DNA of 64,000 nt from Ophioderma brevispina (Eukaryota > Echinodermata > Ophiuroidea > Amphilepidida > Ophiodermatidae). Within the stretch, counting starts at the first letter, position 1; each line of letters starts with the position of its first letter. The DNA is taken from assembly GCA_023653785.1 (NCBI GenBank), contig JAMKCH010035844.1, positions 16,280-80,279 on the forward strand, read 5' to 3'. The notes beneath the pieces were generated by a model, which made no database searches, was not told where the DNA came from, and saw only the letters and a program-made list of their open reading frames with translations. Shown one piece after another: positions 24,698-36,439 of the stretch. The translations under genes and the position numbers were made by a program.

Positions 24698-25064
24698 GTC
24701 CTGGACCATAATATCGGGCAGAATCTCAAATATGCCAGTTTTGCCAGTAAATCGAACCACGTTTCAAAAAACAATTGATTGCTCCTGCACTAACTTAAAT
24801 TTGCACAAACAAGCCACAATTTATTAATCCGAATGTTGAGAGCTCGCACGTATCATAGCAATTTACCCGAATAGTCAGTATAGTGCGGAAAAAAACGGTA
24901 TTTGGGAAAACCGAAAGCGCAATTTTGGCACCGAACGCCGTCTGGCGGACAGGATTAAACTTAAAAGTCTCCCGACTTCGTTGAGGTGAAAGACTAAAAA
25001 ATATGATTTTTTTTTTAAATATATTTTGTTAATACTCATTCACAATGCTAGATCTGGCCCAGGA
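24698..25064. mobile_element. Possible MITE with GGTCCTGG ends
   Basis: The left end ggtcctggaccataat and the reverse complement of the right end (ggtcctgggccagatc) agree at about 12 of 16 positions. No target duplication could be defined, and the interior is unlike the other elements here. Confidence 0.35.
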
Positions 25065-26097
25065 CCAACATATAATTTCATAAAGAAGACTGCGAACATT
25101 TCTTCAGTTTCCCCTGGTTTTTTAGGAATTCCTCCAAAAGAACATTGTTCTGCCTCGAAGTTGCCCATGTCTTGTTGATTTCTATTTTTTGACATTTGTT
25201 CCATTTCCTCTTTCACATTTCACATAGTTACCCCCCACCTCTTTTTTTTTGTCAGTGTAGCCCCACTCCTTTCCTTGCACTTTTACAGTTCCTTCTAGAC
25301 TGCTGTTGAACTCACTCGCCCTTACAAGTTTCTGTTCTGACACTCGCGTCACCATTTAGAATTTCAGAGAGCTTTTTTCTAGCAAAAAGTTCAAAACGTT
25401 ATGTTATTCCCATAGTCATTTCTGCATCAGCAGCAACTTTTATTAGAATTTAGAAGAGTAAAGCTCGCTGCGATTTTACCAGTCAATATTTTCTGTGTTT
25501 GCCCGCCATGAACCCATTGTTGAAGACCATTGTGTTTCAGGCCGGCGGAAGCAATTGAAAGTGATGCGGCGGGCTAATGAGTATCCGTTGTAAGCACTAT
25601 CCACACTGTTAAAATGTCCTAATTTTACCAGACTTACCTTTTAAATTACGGTAAACCTCAATTATTCATAATCTTCACGCTTTATGACCTAACCTAACAA
25701 AAATACATTTGTAAAGCAGAAAAATGTAAATAAACAGTGGCTAAAAAATAATATACACATTTTGAAAAAAAACCGGCGTAGGGCCTTAGTCACCCCCTAG
25801 TATTTATATGCTGACCGTTATTATATTTTCCGTAAATATTACGTTCTTTTGTAACTTACTTTGTTTTTAAGGTAAGAATAAGAAATATGAAAAAGTTTAC
25901 CTATAAAAATGTGTTAAAAAAGTCGCCGACTTAACGTATTACAAAAAGACCAAACGCTTTTTTCCCGTATCATTTTTTTAAAATAGTTGTAAAAACTTCT
26001 GGTCCCCCTGGTTGTATGATATTTAGTTTTAATTTGAAAAATTAATTTTTCTTTTTTTTTGAATATATTTAATTTTAGCTATGCTATCAGTAAAGTC

Positions 26098-26165
26098 ATG
26101 TATGTAGTGCGATAAGGTTTAGACTTGTAATCTTAATGCCCTGGTTCGAATCTATGTAGGATACA
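26098..26165 (+). mobile_element. Possible tRNA-derived SINE head
   Basis: A good B box (ggttcgaatct, about 26142-26152) is preceded by a tRNA-like stretch (tgtagtgcgataaggtttagac). The stems do not pair as in a working tRNA. The downstream body is not defined. Confidence 0.4.
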
Positions 26166-27087
26166 TGTAAATTTTATTCATATGGTGATTAAAGTTAATT
26201 GGGACATTAGAATTGTATACATTTGACCATATAACACAAAGTGTATAAAACTGCGTTTTAAATTTTTATTTCTTACGTTTTTTCCCTTGTTTATTTCCTT
26301 TTTCTCAAAATGTTGTGAAATATAAACGGTTTTACAACCACGTGTAAGTAAATACACTTTGTCTGAGGCCCATAGCAAGCGTACAATTTGGATAGAGGAT
26401 GGGTGAGAACGGACCAACAAAACGTTGAAGCTGAGATTGTACGCCGTTATTTTGCGTCATCAATGGTTTTATTTTACGGCTCCAGTTATTTAGGGTCTGC
26501 AGTAAGTGACGCCCGGGGTAGACCCCTAGTTTCGGTATGAGTCCCAGCTGAAGTCAAAATGCCTGTTTTTTACAGGGTTTATTTTTAACAGTGGAGCGTA
26601 CGGTTTTTTAAAACGGCGTTTGCAGGTTCTGGCTTTATGAGCTTTGGCGCGAAATAAGCTCCCAAAAGACCATATGGCCCAGGCCCATAATGGTTCCCCC
26701 TCCTGCGCGAAGCGCGAAACACCTGGCAATGTTCGCTTTCAAAAAAACACACAGTTCTTATGCAAATTTGATCAAGCTTGTCAGGGGGTGGTCGGCGAGG
26801 ATCCTAGGGGAGGGGGCGGCCTTCCGGCAGTGGCGCGAGCGCCTCAACGTTAATTCTGCAAATCTTGGCAAAATCCGCCCCATTTTGGCACAAAGTTAGC
26901 CTTTCAGCCACCGGTAATTTTGACGTTTTTCCAAATCCTGGATCAGCCTGTGGGTATGGGAGGGGATAATCCTTCTCACGCGCGAAGCACGGAACCTTGC
27001 AATATTCGCTTTCCAAAAACATTTTTTCCCATGCACAAATTTGATAGAAACAACTTGACATTTGTATGTGTAGCTTTTTAATGCCAA

Positions 27088-27896
27088 TACAGAGTGGTCC
27101 AAAAAGTTACACCTTTTATTATGCAAATTTCTCAAATGTGGCTAGACATCATCAAATTTATTTGCGGATATTTCTAACTAAAAATTTTTTGGACTAGTGA
27201 AAACGGCGTTGAAAACCACAGCTGAAATGACAAAATATTGCCGCCAGATGGCGAAAAATCAAAGTGAAAAACCACTTTGCGTAAGTCTATGGCTCTTAGT
27301 TGACGATCATTATAGCAAAGACTGAACATTGGTATTACTTGGATTTATTAACTCTTCTGTAAGAAAAACATTTCTCAGTTGTTTAAAATATTCCTTATTT
27401 TTTAGGGATAAATACTGAGGCTACACCTTTCAAAAGTGATGATAAAGTGACAGACCAAGAAAAGAATGCAAGCCCCATTTTAATTAAAAGTAATTCTCTC
27501 CAATTGAAAGAAACTTAATTATTTTGTAAATTACATTAATTGAAAAAGTGTGGTCAAGTGATTCAAGTGTACGTCTCCTTGGTTCAGTTTTATGATTGAA
27601 GGGTGGTCATGTAGTTTTTGTTTACTTGAGTAGGCCTTTGGTTCACGCAATGGTACTTGATTATTGTTAACCTCGATTGCCCCATAGACTTAAATGTGTG
27701 CAAAGTGGTTTGAATATATTTCTCTACACAGCGCCATTTTGTATTTGAGCTTTGTTTTAAACGTCATTTTCACCAGGTTGTAACAAAATCTTGTAAGGTA
27801 ATAAAATATCTTAAAACGAATTTGATAATGTCCACCCACTTTGCAGAAATTTAAGACAAAAAAGGTGTAAAACCTTTTTTGGACCACGCTGTGGTA
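27088..27896. mobile_element. TA-flanked non-autonomous DNA transposon
   Basis: The left end after TA is cagagtggtccaaaaagtta then caccttttat. The right end, reverse complemented, is cagcgtggtccaaaaaaggt then tttacacctttttt. TA lies at both sides within a few bases, as in Tc1/mariner-like insertions. The 0.8-kb interior has no transposase frame. Superfamily is inferred from the TA and ends only. Confidence 0.65.
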
Positions 27897-28156
27897 TGAA
27901 TCAAACGTTTTTAAAAAGTCAAAATAGTTGATGGTTTAAGTTTGATTTGAACTAAGTGGTCGTGGAAATTTTCGTTATATACAAGCTGTCTTGGGGGTTC
28001 GGGGGTGGATGTCCCCTTCCCAAGCAGGCGGGAAACCTTGCGATGTTCGCTTTCCAAAACACATTTTCCCATGCAAATTTGATAGAAACAATTTGCAATA
28101 ATGCTTATAGGTATGATCAAAACGGTTTAAAAACGTATTAGTTGATGGGTTAACAT

Positions 28157-28982
28157 TTAAACCTCGTTCTACAGACAAGGGGGGGGGGTGGTTACCCACC
28201 CCCCCTTCAGGTTTTTTTCCCCGGCTTGTTGCTAAAACCCACTTTTTTGGTGCCAAAATTATTTCATGTAATTGTCAATTGCCTTGTTCCGCTCCTTTTA
28301 AATCCAAAAAAAAATCCACCGGGGTATAGGTAAGATACAGGGGGTGAGCCCAAAGTGATCGATAGGGGGGGGGGGGTGGTAACCACCCCCCCTCGGAAGA
28401 GAAGTACCAAACATGCCTAACACAAACAGGAACATCACATCACTTGATTTTGGTACCAATAGATAGCTATGGTACACCTCTTTCCATGATACCAAAATGA
28501 GTACCAAACATGCCTAGCATTACGTCACAATGGACGTATTAAAGTGTCGCAGTCAGCAAACTGCCATTTCCATAGCAACACACAGGAAAAATTCAATTTC
28601 GCCAAAAAGGTTCGGAAAATCAGAGTTCATGCGGTTTTGGACTTCTACTTGATGGGAAATTACTAGTTTTATATAATGAATCATTTTAGAGTTATAGGGG
28701 TTTTGAAGTCGCTAAAATTGGAATATCAATTTCACACACTCCCTATTCAGTATTTCGTACTTTCCTCAACATATGACGTCAATGGTGACGTCATAATGGG
28801 GATGTTAGTACTGTCTTTGGTACCACTGGAAAGAAAGAAAGAAACATCTAAGCTATCCTTTGGTACCAAATTTACCCAGGAAATACATCGGGTGTTTAGT
28901 CAACGAAAATCACAGGGGGGGGGTGGTAACCACCCCCACCTTGGAGTTTGTTACAAAAAATGGCTCAGGTAGACGAGGTTAA
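28157..28982 (-). mobile_element. Hairpin-bearing TTAA element, copy 2
   Basis: Inverted relative to the copy at 5405-6412. Ends are TTAAacctcgttctac and gtagacgaggTTAA, with TTAA on both sides. Three G-run/TGGTTACC/C-run palindromes (about 28178-28206, 28364-28393, 28915-28938) lie at positions matching copy 1. It lacks the 182-bp duplication of copy 1. No coding capacity. Confidence 0.8.
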
Positions 28983-29631
28983 TTGTTAAAAGCAAAGTGT
29001 CAATGGATAGTTCGCGATGTAGGCCCCTTAATCGAAGGCTGCCGGGTGCGTGTGGGCAAAGTTCCTAACTCAATTAATGTTCACTCCAAAAAAACATTTT
29101 TAAAAAAAAAAAAAAAAAAAATAACAATATTAATTATAATGCATGACCCAAACCGTTGCAAGCAAAATCAAAAGTTTGGTTTTTGCCTGATGCAATGGCC
29201 ACAATGCAGCCATGTGCCGAGTAAGCGATGCGGGTGTGGGTCGGACGAAAATAGTTTCTAGTTTCCAAGGCATATTTTATACTTAATTACTTAATAATAT
29301 GGACCCCATTCAAATGGTAAGTTAATATTAAAATAGTAATATAGGCGACTTTGAATAAAGGTGTAAAATAAAACTAACTGGTGTGTAATTAAGGCGGAAG
29401 TTTTGATGAAAGCACGTAAGTTGGTGATAGGGCCGTTCAAGCATTTGCTCGTTTGGTGGGTGAATTTCCAACCCCCTTGAAGTCTAATTAAGGCCAGGGA
29501 AAATGGTTTGAGATGGGCTCTCGGGGTAAATGTTCATGGAGAGTATATATCAAGCGACGTGAGGGGTGTGGTAGTGCCAATGTTAGAACAAAATCTAAAG
29601 CAAGTGTTTAAAATTTTTTAAACAAAAAAAA
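28983..29631. other. Intron 3 sequence, unassigned
   Basis: Contains an A-run at about 29100-29120; otherwise nothing recognised. Confidence 0.35.
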
Positions 29632-29764
29632 CTGTTACCCTGGTCATCGCTCAACTGTTTAAAAATTAAGCAACTTGTTAAAAATTTAAATTCTTGTTTA
29701 AAAATTTAAACAATCAGTTCTTAATTGCACTTTTAAACAAGGTTGGCGATGACCAGGGTAACAG
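29632..29764. mobile_element. Short foldback MITE
   Basis: Bases 29632-29654 (ctgttaccctggtcatcgct and on) pair with 29742-29764 (gttggcgatgaccagggtaacag), a nearly perfect 23-bp inverted repeat around a GTTTAAA-rich centre. The surroundings (29584-29935) are also rich in GTTTAAAC words and tgttagaac/gttctaaca pairs, so this may be the inner part of a larger, worn inverted repeat. Confidence 0.65.
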
Positions 29765-30330
29765 CAGTTGGATAAAGATTGGAGTTATACAACCTTTGGT
29801 AAGTCAAACATGTTATAACAACAAAACTCAACAGTGTGTAAAACTTAACAAGGTTTTGTTTAAAAATTAACAACGCACTTAAAACAACCTTCTTTTTAAA
29901 CAGCACAATTTTAAACAGGTTCTAACAGTGACATGGTGTCCCCCTCCGCGCGAAGCGCGGGAAACTGGCCAATGTTCAATGTCCCAAAACGCATATTCTC
30001 ATGCAAAGTTGATCGAAAAACAATTTGAAATTTGTAAGTGATGGGTCCGTTATACTTGTGATTGGATCAAAGTAAAAAGTAAAGTTACACATGTAACATG
30101 TTCGTGGAGAGTTCTTTATCAAGCGACACGAGGTGTGTCAGTGCGGGAGTTCGAAACCTTTCCAATGTTCGCTTTCCAAAGACTTTTCTCATGCAAATTT
30201 AACAATTTTAAATATGCCAAGTTGTCCCCTATATAATGCTGGGAAAGAGTTCCATACACTGTACCCCCCTTTTAAATCTTATAAGAAAAAACCAAGATAG
30301 GCCCTGCACTGAAATCGCAGATGTAATCCT

Positions 30331-30676
30331 TCTAGGTGCAACGAGATTTTTGGACATCATGTATATTGTGGTTAAATGCTAGTGATTTCTATAGAACACT
30401 ATATTTTCTTACTTTGTATTTGGCTACAGAAATACCTTGAAAGTGAAAACAAAAGGACGATTTTGATTTGCGTATTTAATAGTAAACATGACTGGGGCTT
30501 TAAGAACATAGTCATTCGAAATTTCACAATTTGGTTTTATACCAAAAAAATCTCAAGATTAGCCATTTCACATTGGGATATTTTTGATGAAAAGCTTTAC
30601 ATAGTGAAGAATCAGGAATTTTCTATTTTTTCGGGCCACATGTGATGTGAAAAAAAAATCTCCGTTGCACCTTTAA
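30331..30676 (+). mobile_element. TTAA MITE (AGGTGCAACGAG family), copy 2
   Basis: The left end is aggtgcaacgagattttt, where the TTAA is degraded. The right end is aatctccgttgcacctTTAA. The interior aligns with 52259-52618: tttggctacagaaatacctt, gtgaaaacaaaagg, gggatatttttgat and aaagcttta. Confidence 0.75.
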
Positions 30677-30892
30677 TGTACGTACGCGAAATGTGGAAAA
30701 TTTATGGGTCAGTTACAAAAAGTATAAAGTAGGCCAAGTTATCGGCGGAGTTGGGAAGGACGGGGCTCCTGGATCCCACCATTGATATTACCCAATTTTT
30801 AAGATCCATATTACTATTTAAGACAATCGCAACTTTCAATTCCACTTTCGAACATCTACCTTCCCTCTTTCTCACTATTCCCTTCTCTTTCT

Positions 30893-30912
30893 CTATTTCT
30901 CCCTCTTTTTGC

Positions 30913-30946
<34 letters not shown>

Positions 30947-30953
30947 TTCTCTC
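30893..30953. repeat. CT-rich microsatellite
   Basis: A run of CT and CTCTTT units in a pyrimidine-rich tract. It is close to exon 3 but downstream of it in the gene's direction, so it is not the exon 3 splice tract. Confidence 0.8.
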
Positions 30954-31116
30954 GATTTTTTGTGGCTGTCAAAAAAGAAAAAAATGGTTGCGGCGATTGC
31001 AGCACCTGGCGCATAGCTTGCGCCGGCCCTGCTGATGTTATTATGTCTTTGTACAAGAAAAACAATGTGTTCGTTCTACATGACATGTTTACTTGACTGT
31101 GACAGATTCCCTTTAC

Positions 31117-31296
<180 letters not shown>

Positions 31297-31767
31297 CTAT
31301 CTCCGGAAAATGCAAAGGAAAATGCATCTCTTGATCAAATCAATAATACTCTCAACCAAATTTTGCAATAGAGATTATGTAATCCCTGATTAACTGATAC
31401 ATGTTGCTACCGGAATTTGATGTTAGAAATTAAATTCATTTGAAAAACAATTTCAAGCCAGACTTGCCTAAGAAATTCAGTTACCTAGCAACAAGATTAT
31501 ATATGAAACTTAACTTTGCCAATTTCAAACCAAGAATTGTCACTATCATATTATTTCAGCTTACCTAATGACATAGTTTAAACTACCTGAGGCTTTTTGC
31601 TTTTAGCTATCAGAAAAAGGGAAGAAACTGTAAAATTAATACCATTTGCAATAATTTATTTAAAAAAAAAGCTTGATGAAAACAAGGCGGAACTCGTATT
31701 TACGCGATGCGTAAAATATGTCCACGCCGAATCGAATGTCGGCATCACTAAAATTGCGAAAATGCAC

Positions 31768-32010
31768 TACAACATCCCCAACCCCCTCCCCAACCACAAC
31801 ATCCCACGTCATCCAAACACCCATGCAAAAACCCCACCCATCCCCCACACCCCACCATCAAACACGGCAAACACCCGACCCCCCTACCCAAACCTCACAA
31901 CTACCCCAACACCCCACCACTCCCCAACACCCTACCCCCTACCCCAACACTCTGCAACACCCACCCCACCCCAAACACCCAACAACCAACGCCTCCCCAA
32001 CAACCCACCA
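31768..32010. repeat. C/A-rich low-complexity tract (CCCCAACACCC type)
   Basis: About 240 bases of imperfect ccccacccc, caacacccc and cccaaacacc units, almost without G. Apparent open frames of more than 140 codons across it result from composition and should not be annotated as genes. Confidence 0.75.
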
Positions 32011-32571
32011 CAAGCGAAGAGGAATTTTGCATATCCAATGTACGGTTTCAGAGAGATACAGCAATTACGCCAATTTAATAGATCATTGCATGCTCAAGCC
32101 GCTGGGGTTACGCGCGATATCACATACTTTCAAAATTGATAAAATTGTTGCCCCATGATCACGCTTTCATGCAGCGCAGGATTTTGAGTATCCAATGTAG
32201 AGTTTCAAAAATATAGCAATGACATGATTTTTGAATTTATTAATGAGCTCATTTGCATACTCAATTCGCCAAAATTACCCGCCCCCCAACTGTAATCAGG
32301 TCGCGAACTCTTCAGCCCACTTACTTCCACCAGTTTAACATCATTATAGCCGTACGGAAAAAACTCCAGAAAACTTGTAAAACGGCCTGCAGGAACATTT
32401 TCATTATTAAATTATGCAATTAGACTTAAGTGCATAATTTTCGCCACAAAATCTAATCGGTTCAAGAAACTCACCCACCCGCTTCTTTCCAACCAAGTTA
32501 CATCTTGTCGCCCTTACGGATCAGATTAAATCGTACACAACCATGGGTTAACATTTTTATCACCGCGGACG

Positions 32572-32625
32572 AAAGCGAACGGACGAACGGCCGGACGAAC
32601 GGACGAAGGAACGAACTGGCGACGC
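32572..32625. repeat. GGACGAAC short tandem repeat
   Basis: Imperfect tandem units gaacggacgaacggccggac and following. Simple repeat; no other role is visible. Confidence 0.6.
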
Positions 32626-33375
32626 TGATATTTTATAGTCCCAGTTTCCGAACTCGTTCGGCGGGGAACATTAGCTGAAATGCTGAATTCCCTCAGGCCG
32701 AAATATTATACACTTATAATTGACTGATTCACTTAAAATTACTGAGGTATCTAAAAAAAAGCTTTAGACCATAAAATATCACAAACCCACACACACACAC
32801 ACAATTTTATCTGTAATTTGTGGGTACGAGGGTATTAAAGAACCACATCACATTTTACAGTAGTAATGTGTGGTACATGGGAGACTATTAAGTTGGAGTT
32901 ATGTGGTAGTGATAAGTATACGTTTCTGTGTGCCTAATAACCATCAGCTGTGTAGCATGGTGATAAAAGCTTCTTCCAATGGCTGTGCGTCCTGGGCTAA
33001 GGTTGCGTAGGTTTGCAGCAATATTTTACTGATTTCTCAACAAAGGTGATGACAATGATAGAAAGACTAAGCTTGCTGACCAAAGACTCTTTTTACCACT
33101 GGTGTGAGAAAGAGCATCATAAAAAACAACGTTTAGCTGGGTCATCATTCTGGCACGCGGAAGTATATGCCCGAGGAACTTAAGCTATCGAGTTCTTACA
33201 CACTCAAAAAGAGGCTCTGTGCTGGTTCATGGTTGTAAATGATGACAATGGGTATGTGGTCAGCTCGTTTGATATTCAGCATGGGCGTGTAGCAAGATGG
33301 TGGGCAAATGCATTTAATTTGCTTTCCATATCAGGGCGGAATTAGGGGGCACACCCTGCACGCCCCCTATAACTG

Positions 33376-34290
33376 ATGTTGCTACACAGTAAGCCGAGTG
33401 TCCTTGTACATCTAAAGCATGACTTGACTTGTGTGTGGTCTGTGCAATCATGGACATTAGAAAATGACTTTGTGTGGCACCAACCCACCTTCAAAATTCT
33501 AGTGACACTGAAAAAAAAATTGGCATTACCCCATCATGAGGGACAGATCGCTTTTCTTGGGCAGAGGTACAATGACATTTGTGGTCATGTTGCGGTGGTG
33601 AGATGTTGTAGATACTCAATGACAAATTTGTGGAAACAGCATATCTTTTCTCCTCCTGACTGCAGGTGCCTCAAAACAGTTATTGCACAATCCAAGACCG
33701 AGCCTTACTGTTTATGGCTCTGATAGCTTCTGCTGTCTCCTCTCGTGAATGAATTGGATCAGGGGGATGATTCAGGTCCTCCACAGGCAGATGGTGGAGT
33801 TCAGTGGTGGTTTCTATCATTGTTTAACAGAGAGCTGAAATATTCCCTCCATTCAGCCAGTAATTCTGTATCACGATAGGGGGACGGTGCCATCTCTCTC
33901 TTTGACTTGAGTTTGATGCTTTATCTCACTATCTTTCCACAAGAGTCCATGGATAATTTTCTATGTGATGGTCGTGTAGTCTCCCAGCTCATAGGTAACT
34001 TGAGTTATTCCGATTTCCAAGGGCTTCGCTGCCAGTTGTCATTCCTCTTTTGTGTGATTCATTGAGCCAATTCTTTGGAATTGTGTGATTTTTAAAATAT
34101 TAGAGTACCTCTTTTTGGCCACATCTCTTTCTTCTTCAGAATTTCATGGATCTCAGCCTGACATGAAGTCTGCAGATTGCATTTTCAGCACTCCTTCACA
34201 ACAGTTCTAAAGTGTTAAAACCTTCCTTCAGAAATAGATGAGATGTCATTTTGAAGGGCTTTGAAATGGTTGGATTGCTCAAGTTGTAAC
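33376..34290 (-). pseudogene. Non-LTR retrotransposon ORF2 remnant
   Basis: The minus-strand translation is broken by many stops and shifts but keeps the order expected of a LINE ORF2 before and into the reverse transcriptase fingers: ELLAEWREYFSSLLNN, then a TREETAEAI-like piece, LDCAITV, a NLTT-like piece and a worn version of the VPLPKKSDLSL segment. The catalytic YADD region is absent. It lies in intron 2 in the same orientation as the SHP2-like gene, ending about 40 bases from the exon 2 donor. Clade is uncertain. Confidence 0.65.
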
Positions 34291-34330
34291 ATATCTCTTG
34301 TTATGGATACTACACTTAAGATTTGCTTAC

Positions 34331-34453
34331 CTGACTGAGAGAGTGAAATCTCCAGGGTTACTTTTGCTTGGTCGACACAGAAAACTACCATCAAAGCCTC
34401 TCTCCTTCAGTAAGCTTTCAGCGTCTAAGCCAGACACATTGGGGTGAAACCAC
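34331..34453 (-). CDS. PTPN11: SHP2-like tyrosine phosphatase, exon 2 (start of N-terminal SH2 domain)
   Basis: The minus-strand exon is clean: acceptor tgtatcttccag|GTGG, donor CAGTCAG|gtaagc, 123 bases, the same length as the vertebrate exon 2. It encodes [19 protein letters not shown], then [17 protein letters not shown] and TLSVR, matching human SHP2 (WFHPNITGVEAENLL ... [20 protein letters not shown]). The phosphotyrosine-binding arginine is present in FLCRPS. SHP2 is a cytosolic phosphatase acting downstream of receptor tyrosine kinases toward Ras/MAPK; its two SH2 domains precede the catalytic domain. Exon 1, which in vertebrates encodes only the first few residues, was not found between here and 64000. 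The phase (one base then TGG; ends after two bases) fits the vertebrate gene. Confidence 0.94.
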
Positions 34454-35029
34454 CTGGAAGATACAACACACATACAAATGAGTTTTTAGAAATGGAACGT
34501 ACAAATATGATTCTATTTATAAAGTTGACATTATGGCAGTTTGAATTTTAAAAATATAGACTTCCCTGGAATGCTAGTGTCATCTGCCATCCTGGATTGT
34601 GAATGGGGTCAAAGGTAAATGGGGTCATCAGAGGTCACTCTGTGTACACCCCATATGAGTCTTGGTCCAGTGGTTCTTCTAACAGAGTATGAGGTTAATT
34701 GAGCAACGGGTAAAAAAGTACAAGTCCAACAAGTGCAGGGTTAACATTTTTGCCACGCATACACAGATACACAGACAGATACACACATTCTGCTTGCATC
34801 ACACAACATAATATTTCTTAAATGTAGCCAATATATTTATTAATAAGACTCATCCACCTGTTTTATGGGCTTAGACAATACCCATATGTAAACCATCTCC
34901 CACACACCCTATCATCTCCAGCTTGTTTGTTACATCAGGGAATGTGTAGTCCATTGGATATAGTACCAACTGCCCAACTTGTAGTCAGAAATGATCATGT
35001 TATGGTTAGTCCCAATGCAGTCAACACAT
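34454..35029. other. Upstream of exon 2, unassigned
   Basis: Intron 1 or upstream sequence. It holds a short segment like the GGTCA minisatellite unit (34605-34640: atggggtcaaaggtaaatgg) and an acacagatacacagacagat stretch. No exon was recognised. Confidence 0.4.
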
Positions 35030-35266
35030 CAGTGGCCTAGCCAGGTGGGGCAGTCGGGCAGAGTTCCCCTCTGATTTTTTTTTTTTTGAGGGGAAATCGG
35101 TCAGTAAAAGACAGATATTCATAGTTAAATCAGCCCTTTTTTGGACTTTACACCTGGTCTGGGATAGTTTTGCCTAGGATCGGGATATTTTTGCCTGTGA
35201 TCAAAACATTTGTTGCACCTACTGGGAACTTGCCCCCTTGGAACCACCGGGCTAGCTATGTGCCTG
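35030..35266. mobile_element. hAT-type MITE
   Basis: The left end is cagtggcctagccaggtgg; the right end is ccgggctagctatgtgcctg, an imperfect inverted match. Flanking 8-mers caacacat (35022-35029) and caacacaa (35267-35274) agree at 7 of 8 positions, as expected for a hAT target duplication. An open minus-strand frame crosses it but is not a gene. Confidence 0.75.
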
Positions 35267-36439
35267 CAACACAATGTACACTTGGGCAAGGCACTTTGAC
35301 TCATTTTCCTCTCTCCATAGACCTTTTCAAATAAACTCTGGAAATGTTCATAGCAGAATACAACATACGTGAGTGTTCCCATACGCTCACATATATTCAC
35401 AAGCACTTGCCAATGATACGCATTACGCAAAGGCAAAATAAGCGCAAGTGTTGCGCCCACCAGTTGTGTGGGATTACATATTAGCTTTAACACCCCACCC
35501 TTAATTTCATTAGAAACCCCTAACAAAATACCACAAACAAAACCCCAAAATACCATACCACAGGGGAATTTCAAGGTCACTGATGGTTTGTATGCAATGA
35601 TATGGAAGGTATGCTACTGTAACCCCAAAATACCATGATGGTAGCACAACATGATATTTTGTGGTATTTTGGGGTGTTACGGCTAATTATATGCTTATCG
35701 GGGTCATCATGTTCGATAAACTTCAATTTGATAAAGTCTATTGAAGTGGAAGCTGGAAATGGGAGACACGTCCCTGCTAAAATCTGAAGTCCCCTCTATG
35801 TCCCTCTACATTTGTACCAGATCATATCCTTTACACTAAATTTATGAGATCATCAAAAATAAAAATCTTGCAGCTTCCACTACCACTGCCTCTCCCCATC
35901 CAGGTATGAACTGGGGACCTGTTATGAGGAATATGGTCAAATAGGTGCTGGTCAATGGGCATGACAGTAAACATGAATTTCAGCAAAAGTGAAATAAATT
36001 CAAGGCAATTTGATATATATGTTGTTTAAAATCACCATATTTATTTTTGTCACTTGGCATAATATCTCAGGCATAGAGGTACATTCTTCCCACTAATAAA
36101 AAATCAAAAGTGAAAAATCCCATTAAAAAAGCCAGTGGCCCCCTCCCCCATCAGATACTGGCAACCCTTGGTGCTCCCCAAACAGATGACTCATGCTACA
36201 TTCCTGATTTATGTGTAAAACTGCACACATTTATAAAATAGAGACAGGTATGTAGTGAAAGACCATACTAGTCAAGGCTGAACATATCTAAAAATGAAAG
36301 CGCTAACCAACCTGTCCAGCTGGGCAAGTCGAATTGAAAATTTAAAGATGGCTAACCCGATCGTGGTCAATTTTTTCATGTTTTCTCCCTCACATGGAAG
36401 CATAACACTAAAACCATCTGATTACAATTTTGAGTTAAA
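35267..36439. other. Unassigned DNA with a small hairpin
   Basis: A small inverted repeat lies at 35619-35680 (gtaaccccaaaataccat against gtggtattttggggtgttac), and a third copy of the arm word ccccaaaataccat lies near 35541. The segment near 35900 (ccaggtatgaactggggacc) may be a SINE relic. No gene seen. Confidence 0.4.

Larger units (their letters stand above)
24350..26692. other. Intron 3 sequence, mostly unassigned
   Basis: Holds a possible MITE (24698-25064) and a tRNA-like SINE head (26098-26165). An open purine-rich minus-strand stretch near 25081-25230 is not recognisable as a gene. Confidence 0.35.
26693..30200 (+). repeat. Five dispersed copies of a GCGCGAAGCGCG-headed repeat
   Basis: Copies lie at about 26695-26790, 26972-27062, 28018-28105, 29945-30030 and 30138-30200. 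The consensus is a palindromic gcgcgaagcgcg head (lost in two copies), then aaccttgcaatgttcgc, tttccaaaacac, attttcccatgcaaatt and tgatagaaacaatttg. Spacing is irregular and all copies are in the same orientation. Other elements sit between them. Family and mode of spread are unknown. Confidence 0.7.
31297..33375. other. Intron 2 sequence with low-complexity patches
   Basis: Contains the C/A-rich tract at 31768-32010, a GGACGAAC-type repeat at 32572-32625 and a CA run near 32786-32803. No exon was recognised. Confidence 0.45.

Noticed and set aside
25081..25230. Purine-rich open stretch on the minus strand
   Set aside because: It looked mildly coding-like, but composition alone explains the lack of stops; no family or junction evidence.
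31597..32158. Overlapping open frames of 180 and 146 codons, proline- and threonine-rich
   Set aside because: They run through a C/A low-complexity tract and show no domain or splice context.
35125..35580. 151-codon minus-strand open frame
   Set aside because: It overlaps the hAT MITE at 35030-35266 and has no family resemblance.
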